DNA of 64,000 bases from Camelimonas abortus (GCF_042647165.1 NZ_JBHRUV010000029.1); one strand, 5' to 3'. Counted from the first letter of the stretch, positions 1 through 11,560 are shown. A program made the numbers and translations. Notes: generated from the letters alone by a model not told the origin.

Positions 1-1116
1 GGTGAGGGCGGCGATGTCGCTGGTCTCCACCGTGGCGCCGCACCAGATGCGCAGGCCGGCCGGAGCGTCGCGATAGGAGCCGATGTCATAGGCCACGCCC
101 TCGGCCTCCAGGCGCGCCACAATGCCTTTGGCCACGGCGGCGCCGGCCTCCGGGCCCTTCGCCAGCACCTGGGGGTCCGAGATCACCAGGCAGACGCTGG
201 TGTTGGAGCGGGTCTCCGGCTTCACCGCGAGGTTGGAGATCCAGTCGCGGCTGTCGACCCAGTCGTTGAGGGTCTTCGCGTTGGCGTCGGCGCGGGCGAC
301 CAGCGCCTTGAGGCCGCCGATCGACTTAGCCCACTGCAGGGCGTCGATATAGTCCTCGACGCAAAGCATGGACGGGGTGTTGATGGTTTCGCCCCTGAAC
401 ACGCCTTCCGACAGCTTGCCCCTGGAGGTGAGGCGGAAGATCTTGGGCAGCGGCCACGGCGGCGTGTAGGTCTCCAGGCGCTCCACGGCGCGGGGCGAGA
501 GGATGATCACCCCGTGCGCGCCCTCGCCGCCCAGCGCCTTCTGCCAGGAGAAGGTCACCACGTCGAGCTTCGCGAAATCCAGCGGCTGGGCGAAGGCGGC
601 CGAGGTGGCGTCGCAGATGGTCAGGCCCTTGCGGCCGGCCGGGATCCAGCCGGCGTCCGGCACGCGCACGCCGGAGGTGGTGCCGTTCCAGGTGAACACC
701 ACGTCATGTTCGGCGGCGTTGACCTGGGAGAGATCCGGCAGCTCGCCGTAGGGCGCGCGGATCACGCGCGCGTCGGCCAGCTTCAGCTGCCTGACGACGT
801 CCGTCACCCAGCCCTCGCCGAAGCTCTCCCACGCCAGCATGTCCACCGGGCGGGCGCCGAGCAGCGACCACAGCGCCATTTCCACCGCGCCCGTGTCGGA
901 AGCGGGCACGATGCCGATGCGGTAGTCGGCGGGAACCTCCAGCACCTCACGGGTGAGGTCGATGGCCAGCTTGAGCTTTTCCTTGCCGATCCTGGCGCGG
1001 TGGGAGCGGCCGAGCGGCGCGCCGGCGAGCCCCTCGAAGCTCCAGCCGGGACGCTTGGCGCAGGGGCCGGACGAAAACTCCGGCCTCGCGGGCCGGACAG
1101 CGGGTGCGGTCGTCAT
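1..1116 (-). CDS. serC: Phosphoserine aminotransferase SerC (3' end cut by window edge)
   Basis: Pyridoxal-phosphate enzyme converting 3-phosphohydroxypyruvate plus glutamate to phosphoserine in cytosolic serine synthesis. About 372 residues are visible, reading leftward from ATG at 1116. The N-terminus has the SSGPCAKRPGW stretch of the alphaproteobacterial SerC branch. Further on are TFSWQKALGGEGAHG, holding the Schiff-base lysine, and NTPSMLCVEDYIDAL. The frame is open to base 1, so the C-terminus lies outside the window; related species carry serA downstream, which cannot be checked here. An AAGGATGG ribosome-binding site precedes the ATG and sits in a predicted hairpin (see leader). Family assignment is secure. 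Confidence 0.93.
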   Translation of the reverse strand, partial: MTTAPAVRPARPEFSSGPCAKRPGWSFEGLAGAPLGRSHRARIGKEKLKLAIDLTREVLEVPADYRIGIVPASDTGAVEMALWSLLGARPVDMLAWESFGEGWVTDVVRQLKLADARVIRAPYGELPDLSQVNAAEHDVVFTWNGTTSGVRVPDAGWIPAGRKGLTICDATSAAFAQPLDFAKLDVVTFSWQKALGGEGAHGVIILSPRAVERLETYTPPWPLPKIFRLTSRGKLSEGVFRGETINTPSMLCVEDYIDALQWAKSIGGLKALVARADANAKTLNDWVDSRDWISNLAVKPETRSNTSVCLVISDPQVLAKGPEAGAAVAKGIVARLEAEGVAYDIGSYRDAPAGLRIWCGATVETSDIAALT

Positions 1117-1185
1117 GTCATTCCATCCTTGCAGATGGGCGCTTCCCGTTGGGGGGAAGTGTCCCGCGGCAGGACCTACGCCTGA
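1117..1185 (-). promoter_or_regulatory. Structured serC leader, candidate serC RNA motif
   Basis: On the minus strand the region before serC can fold into two hairpins. CTTCCC pairs with GGGAAG around a C/A-rich loop (about 1150-1168). CCATC pairs with GATGG, placing the AAGGA ribosome-binding site in the loop just before the ATG. A possible promoter, TTGCGC-17-TAGGTC, lies upstream near 1165-1200. Comparative genomics has described a conserved serC RNA motif in alphaproteobacterial serC leaders. The position fits, but I cannot check the consensus from memory. Confidence 0.35.
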
Positions 1186-1254
1186 CGGACCGCTTGCGCA
1201 AGTGTTTTGGCGCGCGGCGCGCGCGGGAGGCAGCCATGCGCAGGCCGCAACCCG

Positions 1255-2091
1255 TCAGGGGCCGCCAAGCTCCCAGCGCAGGCCAAGGGCGAGAGCGTGC
1301 GCCTGCAGCCTCCTGAACCGCGCCGGCGTGGCGGCGGCGCACTCCCCAGCCGCGAGGTCGCAGGCGAGGCGGCCGGCGGCGGCGGAGCCGAGACTGAGGT
1401 AGCGGTAGCTGGCGTCGAGGAACGCGCCCGGCGCCAGCTCATACGCCACGCCGGCGTGCAGGGCCAGGGCCGGCCGCGCCCGGACGCCGCGGCGCAGCGC
1501 CACGATCTGCGTCGCCGGCGCGAACGGCTCCGGCGTCGCCGCGCGGCTCACGTCGCCGAGCCGGCTCCAGGCCACGCCCGCGCCCACGCCCACATAGGGC
1601 GTGAGGCCCCGCCAGGTGAGGATATCCCAGTAAACGCTGGCGACGGCCGCTGACGCGCGGCTGCGCGCCCGCCACCCGCCAAAGGCGCCGCCGTCAGCCG
1701 GAAAGTCCGCGCCCACGCCCACGCCGCGCACGCCGACGCCTGACAGCGCCACGCCGGAGAGCTCCACGCGCAGCGACGGGCCGACGCGGTAGCCGACGCC
1801 GGCGCTGGCCGCCCAGCCTGCTCCGATGCGGCTGCGGGCGATGGCGACGTCAGGCGTCTGCGCGCCGCCGTCGAAGAACCACGCCGGAGGAACCGCCCTG
1901 CCCGCATTGCGCTGGCCAAGGCCGGTCCCGAGATCGCCGCGCAGGTAGACGCCCCCCGGCTCCCACAGCGGCCGGTCCGGCTCCAGCGACGGCAGCGACG
2001 GCAGCCGCGTGTCGGCGACGGCGGCGGAGACGGTCAGCGTGGCGACGGCGAAAACGGCGGAACGGAAAAAAACAGCGTGACGGAAGCTCAT
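1255..2091 (-). CDS. Outer-membrane beta-barrel protein (opacity/OmpW-like porin family)
   Basis: Predicted 278-residue exported protein. An N-terminal signal peptide (SFRHAVFFRSAVFAVATLTV, cleaved after AVA) is followed by alternating Gly/aromatic strands typical of 8-stranded barrels, such as GWAASAGVGYRVGPSLRVEL and TPYVGVGAGVAWSRLG. The C-terminal end, ALALGLRWELGGP, is strand-like but lacks the usual final aromatic residue. ATG at 2103 is an alternative start in the same frame; I prefer 2091 because the signal peptide then begins directly. The ligand or role is unknown. It is monocistronic, and a perfect CtrA-type box lies 65 bp upstream. It belongs to the COG3637-like surface-antigen group rather than to a specific porin. 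Confidence 0.75.
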   Translation of the reverse strand: MSFRHAVFFRSAVFAVATLTVSAAVADTRLPSLPSLEPDRPLWEPGGVYLRGDLGTGLGQRNAGRAVPPAWFFDGGAQTPDVAIARSRIGAGWAASAGVGYRVGPSLRVELSGVALSGVGVRGVGVGADFPADGGAFGGWRARSRASAAVASVYWDILTWRGLTPYVGVGAGVAWSRLGDVSRAATPEPFAPATQIVALRRGVRARPALALHAGVAYELAPGAFLDASYRYLSLGSAAAGRLACDLAAGECAAATPARFRRLQAHALALGLRWELGGP

Positions 2092-2155
2092 GACGGGGTC
2101 CATCTGCGCCGCTGCGGATGAATCGCGGCGCCGGGCCCAGTCTCCCGGAGAGCCG

Positions 2156-2170
2156 TTAACAGCTGATTAA
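2156..2170. promoter_or_regulatory. Perfect CtrA-type box TTAA-N7-TTAA
   Basis: The sequence TTAACAGCTGATTAA, followed by CC, matches the TTAA-N7-TTAA(C) recognition site of the cell-cycle response regulator CtrA. It lies 65 bp upstream of the outer-membrane protein gene and is the only perfect copy I found in the window. Chance occurrence of eight fixed A/T positions in DNA this GC-rich is low. Another isolated TTAA lies at 2185-2189. Confidence 0.6.
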
Positions 2171-2356
2171 CCTTGACAGACATGCTTAACGCGGGGTGAC
2201 CCGCACAGCGGCGGCGCGGCGTGGCGTGCGCGCCGGCGAACAGGCGGCGGCTGGCCGGCGCGGCGGCGGGCGGACCCCCCATCCGGCGCCCGGCGAAAAG
2301 CCCGCGCCGGCGTGAGGCCTGCCAACGGGGCCGGCGCGCATGCCCCGCCCCGGCGG

Positions 2357-2385
2357 GGAAAAGCCCGCGCCGGAACAGCGCGGGC
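2357..2385 (-). terminator. Rho-independent terminator of glmM
   Basis: On the minus strand, GCCCGCGC and GCGCGGGC pair around a 7-base loop and are followed by TTTTCC. It begins about 38 bp past the glmM stop. A second copy of the GCGCGGGCTTTTC tail occurs near 2291-2305 with a long-armed imperfect stem, a possible backup terminator. The rest of 2171-2422 shows nothing else. Confidence 0.75.
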
Positions 2386-2422
2386 CTGCAGGCGACGGGG
2401 CGCGGCTGCAGAAACTGGCGGC

Positions 2423-3766
<1,344 letters not shown>

Positions 3767-3986
3767 GTGTCCCTGTGTCCCGGGGCGGTCGCCGGCCGCG
3801 CCCCCTGCCGGGGGCGGCCGCCGCCAGACGCGCCTAGCCGGCTGGCGCCCGCCAGGGCCAGAGGCTCCGGAGCGCCCGCGCCATCCGCGCCGCCAGCGGC
3901 AAATCACCGGCCGCGCCTGTGCGAATTGTCTTGTCGTCCGGCGCGCGCGCCGTCAAGCAACGCGCGGGGATCATACGTTCACCAAT

Positions 3987-4003
3987 AGTAACATTCTGTT
4001 ACT
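3987..4003. promoter_or_regulatory. AT-rich palindrome upstream of glmM
   Basis: AGTAACA and TGTTACT form a perfect 7-bp inverted repeat around TTC, an operator-like element in an otherwise GC-rich 386-bp gap. It lies about 220 bp upstream of glmM. A weak minus-strand promoter candidate (TTGACG at 3951-3956, GACAAT at 3925-3930, spacing 20) lies between it and the gene. The binding protein is unknown. Confidence 0.35.
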
Positions 4004-4083
4004 GGCCGTCCGCCGCCGCAGCGGCGGCGCGGTTTTACGTCCGCGCGCGGGCGTATGCTGCGAGGAAAGCGCGCCATGCGCCG

Positions 4084-4124
4084 GAAAACATCAGGGGCGC
4101 GACGGAGAGACCATCGCGCCCCTG
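4084..4124 (-). terminator. Rho-independent terminator of ftsH
   Basis: On the minus strand, CAGGGGCGCGA and TCGCGCCCCTG form a perfect 11-bp stem with an 11-base loop, followed by ATGTTTTCC. It lies about 30 bp past the ftsH stop codon. Confidence 0.75.
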
Positions 4125-4152
4125 AAGGGATCGCCTGACAGGCGAGACGTTC

Positions 4153-6072
<1,920 letters not shown>

Positions 6073-6224
6073 CGCGTTGTATTGATCCTGGTCCAGCAGC
6101 CTGTCGGACGCCAGGCGGATTGCAGCGGATTACCTTTATTTAGGCGCGACGCCGGACGTTGCCAAGGTCGCAGCCTGGCCCGGCGCGGCGCGGTTCGCGC
6201 CGGCGTACCTTACTGGTGACTGGC

Positions 6225-6247
6225 AAAGGCGCCGCCTTTGCGGCGCC
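6225..6247 (-). terminator. Possible terminator or attenuator between tilS and ftsH
   Basis: A perfect 8-bp stem (GGCGCCGC / GCGGCGCC) with a 4-base loop. On the minus strand it is followed by TTTGCC, a weak U-tract; on the plus strand an ATTTTTT run lies 5 bases beyond. It could partly terminate tilS transcription before ftsH. Confidence 0.4.
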
Positions 6248-6291
6248 GGCGCATTTTTTCCGTGAAAAGGTCTCTTTTCCGCTGACGGGCC

Positions 6292-7356
6292 TCAGCAGGC
6301 GCCGGCGCGCCCGGCCCCGCGACGCCGGGGCGGCTCCGGCGCCGCCCGGCACAGGCCGCGCCGGTCCAGCCGCAGCGCGAGGCCGGCGAGGGTCAGCGCC
6401 GCCGGCCGGCCGGCGCGGGCCGCGGCGGCGAGACGCAACGCCGCACGCTCCAGCCGCTCCAGCCGCAGGCGCCCTTCCCCCGCCGCCTGCGTCGCCAGCC
6501 GCGCGAGCGCGCGGATCACGATCTCGTCCGCGTGGCCGGCCAGCGCCTTCATGTCGATCTCGAAGCCGCCGGAAAAAATGCGCGGCGCCAGCGCGGACAG
6601 GACGGCGCCAGTCATGGCCTCCAGGGCGTCGTCGGCGCGGGCGGCGCGGGCGCCGAGGCGCAACAGCCGCTCGCGGCCCAGCCCGAGCCGCTCCAGCTCC
6701 GCGGCCAGCAGCCGCAGCCGCCCGCGCGCCTTCGCCGGATCACGGTTGCCGGGATCCTCCGCAAAGGCGACGCCGCGGGCGCGGCAGACGGCGACGAGGC
6801 GCGCCTTGGGCGTCGACAGCAGCGGCCGCACGATCACGACGCCCTCGCGCCGGCTTTCGGCGCGCATGCCGGCGAGGCCCGCCAGCCCCGAGCCGGCGCA
6901 CAGGCGCATCAGGATGGTTTCCGACTGATCGTCGGCGTGGTGGGCGGTGGCCAGATGGCTGGCCCCGATGGCGCGGGCGTGATCCAGCAGCAGCCGGTAA
7001 CGGGCCGCGCGCGCCGCCTCGCCGAGGCCAGCCGCGGGCTTTTCGCCCTCCCAGACCAGAATCGCCGCAGGCACGCCCAGGGCGGCGGCGGCGGCGGCGG
7101 CCATGCGCGCCTCACTGGCGGCCTCGGGGCGCAGGCGGTGGTCCACCGTCGCCACGGCCAGCTCCGGCCGCGGCTCGCCGCGCGCCAGTCCGTCGGCGCG
7201 CCAGGCGGCGGCAAGGTGAAGGAGGGCGAGGGAATCGGGGCCGCCGGAAACAGCCAGCAGCACGCGCGCCGCGCCGGCGAGACCGGCGAACAGCGCGCCG
7301 GCCTCGGCGGCCGACACCGGCGTCGCCCCGTCAGCCTCTGGCGCGGCGCCGGTCAC
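6292..7356 (-). CDS. tilS: tRNA(Ile)-lysidine synthase
   Basis: Modifies C34 of the CAU-anticodon isoleucine tRNA to lysidine, so that it reads AUA. The protein has 354 residues with the N-type PP-loop SGGPDS at 37-42 and the HAGDQ-like segment ATAHHADDQSETILMRL near 120. It is shorter than the 430-residue E. coli enzyme and seems to lack the C-terminal TilS domain, as in many alphaproteobacteria. Only three bases separate its ATG from the cpoB stop, so it is translated from the same transcript as cpoB and pal. Confidence 0.93.
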   Translation of the reverse strand: MTGAAPEADGATPVSAAEAGALFAGLAGAARVLLAVSGGPDSLALLHLAAAWRADGLARGEPRPELAVATVDHRLRPEAASEARMAAAAAAALGVPAAILVWEGEKPAAGLGEAARAARYRLLLDHARAIGASHLATAHHADDQSETILMRLCAGSGLAGLAGMRAESRREGVVIVRPLLSTPKARLVAVCRARGVAFAEDPGNRDPAKARGRLRLLAAELERLGLGRERLLRLGARAARADDALEAMTGAVLSALAPRIFSGGFEIDMKALAGHADEIVIRALARLATQAAGEGRLRLERLERAALRLAAAARAGRPAALTLAGLALRLDRRGLCRAAPEPPRRRGAGRAGAC

Positions 7357-7359
7357 GGA

Positions 7360-8058
7360 TCAGCACTTGCTGCGACGCCGCTCGCGCTCGACCGCCGCGC
7401 GCACCTCCGCCGAGGCGTTGGGATATTTGCGCAGCACTTCGGCGAGGGTGGCGCAGGCTTCGGGCTTCGCGTCCAGCCGGGCCAGCGACATGCCCAGCTT
7501 GAGCAGGGCGTCGGGACCGCGGGCCGCCTTCGGATAGTCGGTGGTGATCTTCAGGAACTGCTCGGCGGCCTCGCTGTAACGCTGGCGCTGGTAGTAGCTC
7601 TCGCCCAGCCAGTAGATGGCCTCGGCGGCGCGCCGGTCCTTCGGACTGGCGTTCAGGAACTGGCGCAGCGACATCTCGGCGCCGGCGTAGTCGCCCTGCT
7701 GGATCTGGCTGCGGCCGCGCTCGAAGCCGTCGCCGGCGCTGGCGGCCGGGGCCTGCGCCGGGTCAGCGCCGCGCGGGGCTGCGGCGGCGGCCTGGGGCGG
7801 CGCGCCGCCCCCGCGCCCTTCCTGCAGGCGGAAATCCACGTCCTGCTGGAACTTGCGCAGCTGCTCGGCCAGCCGCCGGTTCTCGAACTGGAGCTGTTCG
7901 ACCTTGCCGGAGAGGCTGCGCACCTGCTCCTCCAGCTGGGTGACGCGGACAACGAGGTCGGCGGCGTCCTGGGCGCGCGCCGGCGCGACGGTGGCCATGG
8001 CCATGACGGCCACGGCCCAGGCGCGCGCAAATCGGATGTCCGGCTTCATGATGTGCAT
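7360..8058 (-). CDS. cpoB: Cell division coordinator CpoB (YbgF)
   Basis: Periplasmic Tol-associated protein that links peptidoglycan synthesis to outer-membrane constriction. It has 232 residues: a signal peptide ending APARAQ, a coiled-coil trimerisation region (VTQLEEQVRSLSGKVEQL onward), an Ala/Pro linker, then tetratricopeptide repeats (RGRSQIQQGDYAGAEMSLRQ; YWLGESYYQRQRYSEAAEQF). I chose ATG 8058 because an AAGGA site lies 10 bases upstream; ATG 8049 is a possible alternative. It is the last Tol-Pal gene, followed immediately by tilS. Confidence 0.9.
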   Translation of the reverse strand: MHIMKPDIRFARAWAVAVMAMATVAPARAQDAADLVVRVTQLEEQVRSLSGKVEQLQFENRRLAEQLRKFQQDVDFRLQEGRGGGAPPQAAAAAPRGADPAQAPAASAGDGFERGRSQIQQGDYAGAEMSLRQFLNASPKDRRAAEAIYWLGESYYQRQRYSEAAEQFLKITTDYPKAARGPDALLKLGMSLARLDAKPEACATLAEVLRKYPNASAEVRAAVERERRRSKC

Positions 8059-8130
8059 GACGGCGCAATCCTTCAGGCGTCGGCGACGGCGTTCCCTGCG
8101 TCCGGGCCGCCGGCGCGGCGGGCCCGGCCT

Positions 8131-8155
8131 GCCTCCGGGAGCGTCTCCCGGAGGC
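8131..8155. other. Perfect hairpin between pal and cpoB
   Basis: GCCTCCGGGAG and CTCCCGGAGGC form an 11-bp perfect stem with a 3-base loop, without a U-tract on either strand. It lies 8 bp past the pal stop and 73 bp before cpoB. It probably stabilises the 3' end of the upstream message or lowers read-through rather than terminating it. Confidence 0.5.
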
Positions 8156-8162
8156 GCCTGGA

Positions 8163-8717
8163 TCAGGACGAGGCGCCGTCCAGCACGATGACGGCGCGAC
8201 GGTTCTGCGACCAGCAGGAGATGTCGTTGCACACCGCCACCGGACGCTCCTTGCCGTAAGAGATGGTGCGCATGCGCGACGCCGCGACGCCGCGCGAGGC
8301 CAGATAGTCGCGCACCGCCTGGGCGCGGCGGGCGCCCAGCGAATAGTTGTATTCGCGCGTGCCGCGCTCGTCAGCGTGGCCCTCGACCACGAAGGTGTAG
8401 CGCGGATAGCGCGACAGCCAGGCGGCCTGGCGGTCGAGGGTGGCGGTCGCCTGCGGCGTGAGCGCGCTGCTGTCCACCTCAAAGAACACGCGGTCGCCGA
8501 CGTTGACGACGAAATCCTGGGGACTGCCGGGCGTCGCCGCGCCGGCCATGCCGTAGCCTGCGCCGGCGCCGCCGGCGCCGCCCGCCATGTCCTGGTTGTT
8601 CCTGGCGCAGGCGCCGAGCGACAGCGCCGCCGCCAACGCCGCCACCATGACGATCATCCGTCCCGGCCGGGCCGTGGCGCCCGCCGTCGCCATGTTGCGC
8701 AAATCTGCCAGCGACAT
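8163..8717 (-). CDS. pal: Peptidoglycan-associated lipoprotein Pal
   Basis: Outer-membrane lipoprotein that binds peptidoglycan and TolB during envelope constriction. It has 184 residues. The lipobox LGAC puts the acylated cysteine at position 37. A Gly/Ala linker follows, then an OmpA-like domain with FFEVDSSALTPQA, VEGHADERGTREYNYSLGARR and the NRRAVIVL end. ATG 8717 is chosen because GGAAGGAAAAGGG directly precedes it; the ATG at 8732 lies within that ribosome-binding site. A one-mismatch CtrA-type box lies about 100 bp upstream. Confidence 0.95.
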   Translation of the reverse strand: MSLADLRNMATAGATARPGRMIVMVAALAAALSLGACARNNQDMAGGAGGAGAGYGMAGAATPGSPQDFVVNVGDRVFFEVDSSALTPQATATLDRQAAWLSRYPRYTFVVEGHADERGTREYNYSLGARRAQAVRDYLASRGVAASRMRTISYGKERPVAVCNDISCWSQNRRAVIVLDGASS

Positions 8718-8818
8718 CCCTTTTCCTTCCATGCAGCCTTGGCTCCGGGCTCCTGTTGTGGCCTGACAGGCCGCGCGGCGCCGGACCGCGGCGTCCGCAC
8801 AGAGAGCCGTATGCGTCG

Positions 8819-8833
8819 TAAAATTACCGTTAA
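8819..8833. promoter_or_regulatory. CtrA-like box upstream of pal (one mismatch)
   Basis: TAAAATTACCGTTAA fits TTAA-N7-TTAA with one mismatch. It lies in the tolB-pal gap, about 100 bp before the pal start. This would allow separate cell-cycle control of pal inside the Tol operon. Confidence 0.35.
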
Positions 8834-8867
8834 GCGCCTGCCGTTACGGGCAAAAGCGCCATCTGCG

Positions 8868-10280
8868 TCAGCGCATCTCCGAGAGCACCTGCGACCAGGC
8901 GGGATCTGAGGCGAAGCCGGCGGTGCGGATCGGCGCCTCCACCCGGCCGGTGATGTCGGTGAGATAGAGCTTGCCGCCCGCCTCGCCGCCTGGATCACGG
9001 AAGAACATCAGGAACTGGCCGTTCGGCGCCCAGGTGGGGCCCTCGTTATGGAAGCCTTCGGTGAGAATGCGCTCGCCGGAGCCGTCCGGCCGCATCACGC
9101 CGATGCCGAAGGCGCCGCCCTTCTGGCGGGTGAAAGCGATGAGATCGCCGCGCGGCGACCACACCGGCTGGCTGTAGCGCCCCTCGCCGAAGGAAATGCG
9201 CTGCGCCTCGCCGCCCTGGGCCGGCATCACGTAGATCTGCTGCGCGCCGCCGCGGTCGCTCTCGAAGGCGATGCGCGAACCGTCCGGAGAGAACGAGGGC
9301 GAGGTGTCGATGGCGTTGGCGCTGGTCAGCCGCGTGGTGGTGCGCGACGCCAAGTTTATCAGATAGATGTTGGCGTTGCCGCCCTGCTGCAGGCTGAACA
9401 CGATGCTCTGCCCGTCCGGCGAAAAACGCGGGCTGGAGGTCATGTCCGGGAAATTGCCGACGGTCTGGCGCTGGCCGGTGTCGATGTTGAGCACCTGCAC
9501 GCGCGGCTGCGCGCCGCGGGCCTGGGACATGTAGGTGAGATCGGCGCTCACTGGCGAGAAGCGCGGCGTCACCACGCTCTCCTCACCGCGGGTGAGATAG
9601 CGCATGTTGGCGCCGTCGGTGTCCATGATGGCGAGGCGCTTGCGGCGCTGGTCGCGCGGGCCGCTCTCGTCCACATAGACGATGCGCGCGTCGAACATGC
9701 CCTTGAGGCCGGTAAGACGCGACAGGATCGAGTCGGCGATGATATGGCCGATGCGCCGCCAGTTGTTGGCGTCTGTGACGAACTGCTGGCCGGTGAGCTG
9801 CTGGCCTGCGCCCACGTCCCACAGCCGGTACGCCGTGCGCAGCCGGTCGCCCTCACGGGCGACGCGGCCGGTGGCCAGCGCCTGGGCGTTGACGGCCTGC
9901 CAGGCGGCGAAGTCGGGAACCGCGTCGAAATTGACCGGGCCGGGCGGGAAGGCCGCGCGGTCAATCGGGGCGAAATAGCCGCAGCGCCGCAGGTCGGCCG
10001 CCACCACGCCGGCGATGCGCGCGCCAAGGTCGGGATCGCCGGTGAAATCGGCGATGGCGATGGGCAGCGGCTGGAAACTGGCCCTGTCGAGCGTGATGGA
10101 GATCTCGGCCCGCGCCGGCGCCGAGAAAGTGGTGACCGCGCTGACCGCAGCCAGGCCGCCCGCCGCGGCGCCGGCCTGCAACAGCAGGCGCCGCACGGGA
10201 TCGACGCCGGCGACGCCCAATGGCGCAGACCCCGCGGTCCCGGGCGAAGCCAGACGACGCCACAGATATTCAAGGCCCAT
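8868..10280 (-). CDS. tolB: Tol-Pal translocation protein TolB
   Basis: Periplasmic beta-propeller protein that binds Pal and is regulated by TolA. It has 470 residues from ATG 10280, where GGGAAC gives a plausible ribosome-binding site; an in-frame ATG at 10310 has none. The signal region is unusual: VRRLLLQAGAAAGGLAAV followed by APARA resembles a twin-arginine signal. The TolB N-terminal domain (PLPIAIADFTGDPDLGARI) follows, then WD40-like PD40 repeats such as SPRFSPDGQSIVFSLQQGG and SPSFSPDGSRIAFES. Confidence 0.95.
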   Translation of the reverse strand: MGLEYLWRRLASPGTAGSAPLGVAGVDPVRRLLLQAGAAAGGLAAVSAVTTFSAPARAEISITLDRASFQPLPIAIADFTGDPDLGARIAGVVAADLRRCGYFAPIDRAAFPPGPVNFDAVPDFAAWQAVNAQALATGRVAREGDRLRTAYRLWDVGAGQQLTGQQFVTDANNWRRIGHIIADSILSRLTGLKGMFDARIVYVDESGPRDQRRKRLAIMDTDGANMRYLTRGEESVVTPRFSPVSADLTYMSQARGAQPRVQVLNIDTGQRQTVGNFPDMTSSPRFSPDGQSIVFSLQQGGNANIYLINLASRTTTRLTSANAIDTSPSFSPDGSRIAFESDRGGAQQIYVMPAQGGEAQRISFGEGRYSQPVWSPRGDLIAFTRQKGGAFGIGVMRPDGSGERILTEGFHNEGPTWAPNGQFLMFFRDPGGEAGGKLYLTDITGRVEAPIRTAGFASDPAWSQVLSEMR

Positions 10281-10397
10281 TTTGTTCCCGGCGTTCACTG
10301 ATTGGCTCATGAGGAAAAACCTGGACTGGCTTTTGCCTGGCCCAGATGGCGAAACGATGTCGCTTCATGCAACTCCCCGTCATCTGGCCGCGACAAA

Positions 10398-11552
10398 TCA
10401 GAGGAAATCCGACTGGTCCGCGATAATCCGGAAACTGCGCCAGTCGTTGTAATAGGGGGCGTACTGCGCCGGCACCTGGAAGGGCGCGCACATGCGGATG
10501 GCCCGCAGCGTCGCGTCCGCCATGGCGCGGAAGGCCGGGTCAACCGAGCTGTTGAGCAGCGCCGGCGGGCCTGTCAGCGAGCCGTCCGGCGCCAGCTGCA
10601 TGCGCACCTCCGGCTTCACCTCCGGCGGCGCGCCCACATAGGAGAAGCAGCGGCGCAGCTGCTCCTTGATCAGCGCGCCCAGGGCGTCGCGCTGCGACAT
10701 GGAGAGTTTCGGCCCGGTCGCCGTCTGCGAACCGGCGGTCGAGCGCGCGCCAGGCTCCGGCGCGCTGGAGCGCTGGCCGGCGCCGCGGCTGGCCAGCAGC
10801 CTGCGGATGTCGGTGGGGTTGAAGCTCTCGCCCTCCGGCGCGGGCCGCGCCGCCGGCTTCTCCGCCGGCTTCTGCTGCGGCCTGGTCTCCTCGATCAGCC
10901 TGGCCAGATCGCGCCGCGCCGCCGGGTCCGGCTTCGGTCTGGGCTCCGGCCTGGGCTCCGGTCTGGGCTGGGGTTTGGGCTCGGGTTTGGGCTGCGGCTT
11001 CGGCGCAGGCTCAGGCGCCGGCTCCGGGCGCTGCGGCGGCAGCGGCGCCGTCTCCTGCTTCGGCGCGGGCTTCGCCTCGGGTTTCGCCTCGGGTTTCGGC
11101 TCGGGTTTTGGCTCGGGTTTTGGCTCGGGTTTTGGCTCGGGCTTCGCCTCGGGTTTTGGCTCCGGCTTCGGCGCGGGCTTCGGTTCAGGCCTGGGCTCCG
11201 GCTTCTGCGGAGGGGGCGGCGCGTTGTCCTCGGCCACGGCCAGGTCGCGCGGGCGCGACGGCGGCGCCGGCGCATGGCTCTCGACCTCCGCCGGATCCGG
11301 CTTCACGTCACGCACCGGCACCACGGCGCTGGCGCGCAGCGCCGGCTTCTCCGCCACCTCGCGCGCGGTCTTCTCGCCGCGGGTGATGGCGCGCAGCTGG
11401 TCGTCGGTGATCACCTCGACAGGAATCGCTTCTTCCTGGTCGTCAAAGCGCGGCGCGGACGCCAGCCCGGCGAGCAGCGCCGCCAGCACGGCGGCGTGGC
11501 CGGCGGCGGAGACGAGAAAGCCAGGCTCCTTTCTGGACCAGGGCAGCTTCAT
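10398..11552 (-). CDS. tolA: TolA-type cell-envelope energy transducer
   Basis: Inner-membrane protein that spans the periplasm and couples TolQR proton flow to TolB/Pal. It has 384 residues: one N-terminal membrane helix (GFLVSAAGHAAVLAALLAGL), a long spacer rich in Pro, Glu, Lys and Ala (about 90-220, mainly PKPE repeats) and a small C-terminal domain. The extended Pro-Lys spacer resembles TonB more than the helical E. coli TolA domain II; this is common in alphaproteobacteria. The position between tolR and tolB supports the TolA role. Confidence 0.88.
   Translation of the reverse strand: MKLPWSRKEPGFLVSAAGHAAVLAALLAGLASAPRFDDQEEAIPVEVITDDQLRAITRGEKTAREVAEKPALRASAVVPVRDVKPDPAEVESHAPAPPSRPRDLAVAEDNAPPPPQKPEPRPEPKPAPKPEPKPEAKPEPKPEPKPEPKPEPKPEAKPEAKPAPKQETAPLPPQRPEPAPEPAPKPQPKPEPKPQPRPEPRPEPRPKPDPAARRDLARLIEETRPQQKPAEKPAARPAPEGESFNPTDIRRLLASRGAGQRSSAPEPGARSTAGSQTATGPKLSMSQRDALGALIKEQLRRCFSYVGAPPEVKPEVRMQLAPDGSLTGPPALLNSSVDPAFRAMADATLRAIRMCAPFQVPAQYAPYYNDWRSFRIIADQSDFL
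11080..11164. repeat. 12-bp tandem repeats in tolA
   Basis: About seven near-identical 12-bp units of the GGCTCGGGTTTT type (plus-strand view), some with GCC in place of GGC. Each encodes one Pro-Lys-Pro-Glu step of the TolA spacer. Twelve-base units keep the frame, so copy-number change would only alter spacer length. Confidence 0.8.
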
Positions 11553-11560
11553 GACGCGGC

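Noticed and set aside
11080..11164. Phase-variable repeat in tolA
   Set aside because: The 12-bp units preserve the frame and encode the normal Pro-Lys-Glu spacer, so copy changes would not switch the gene.
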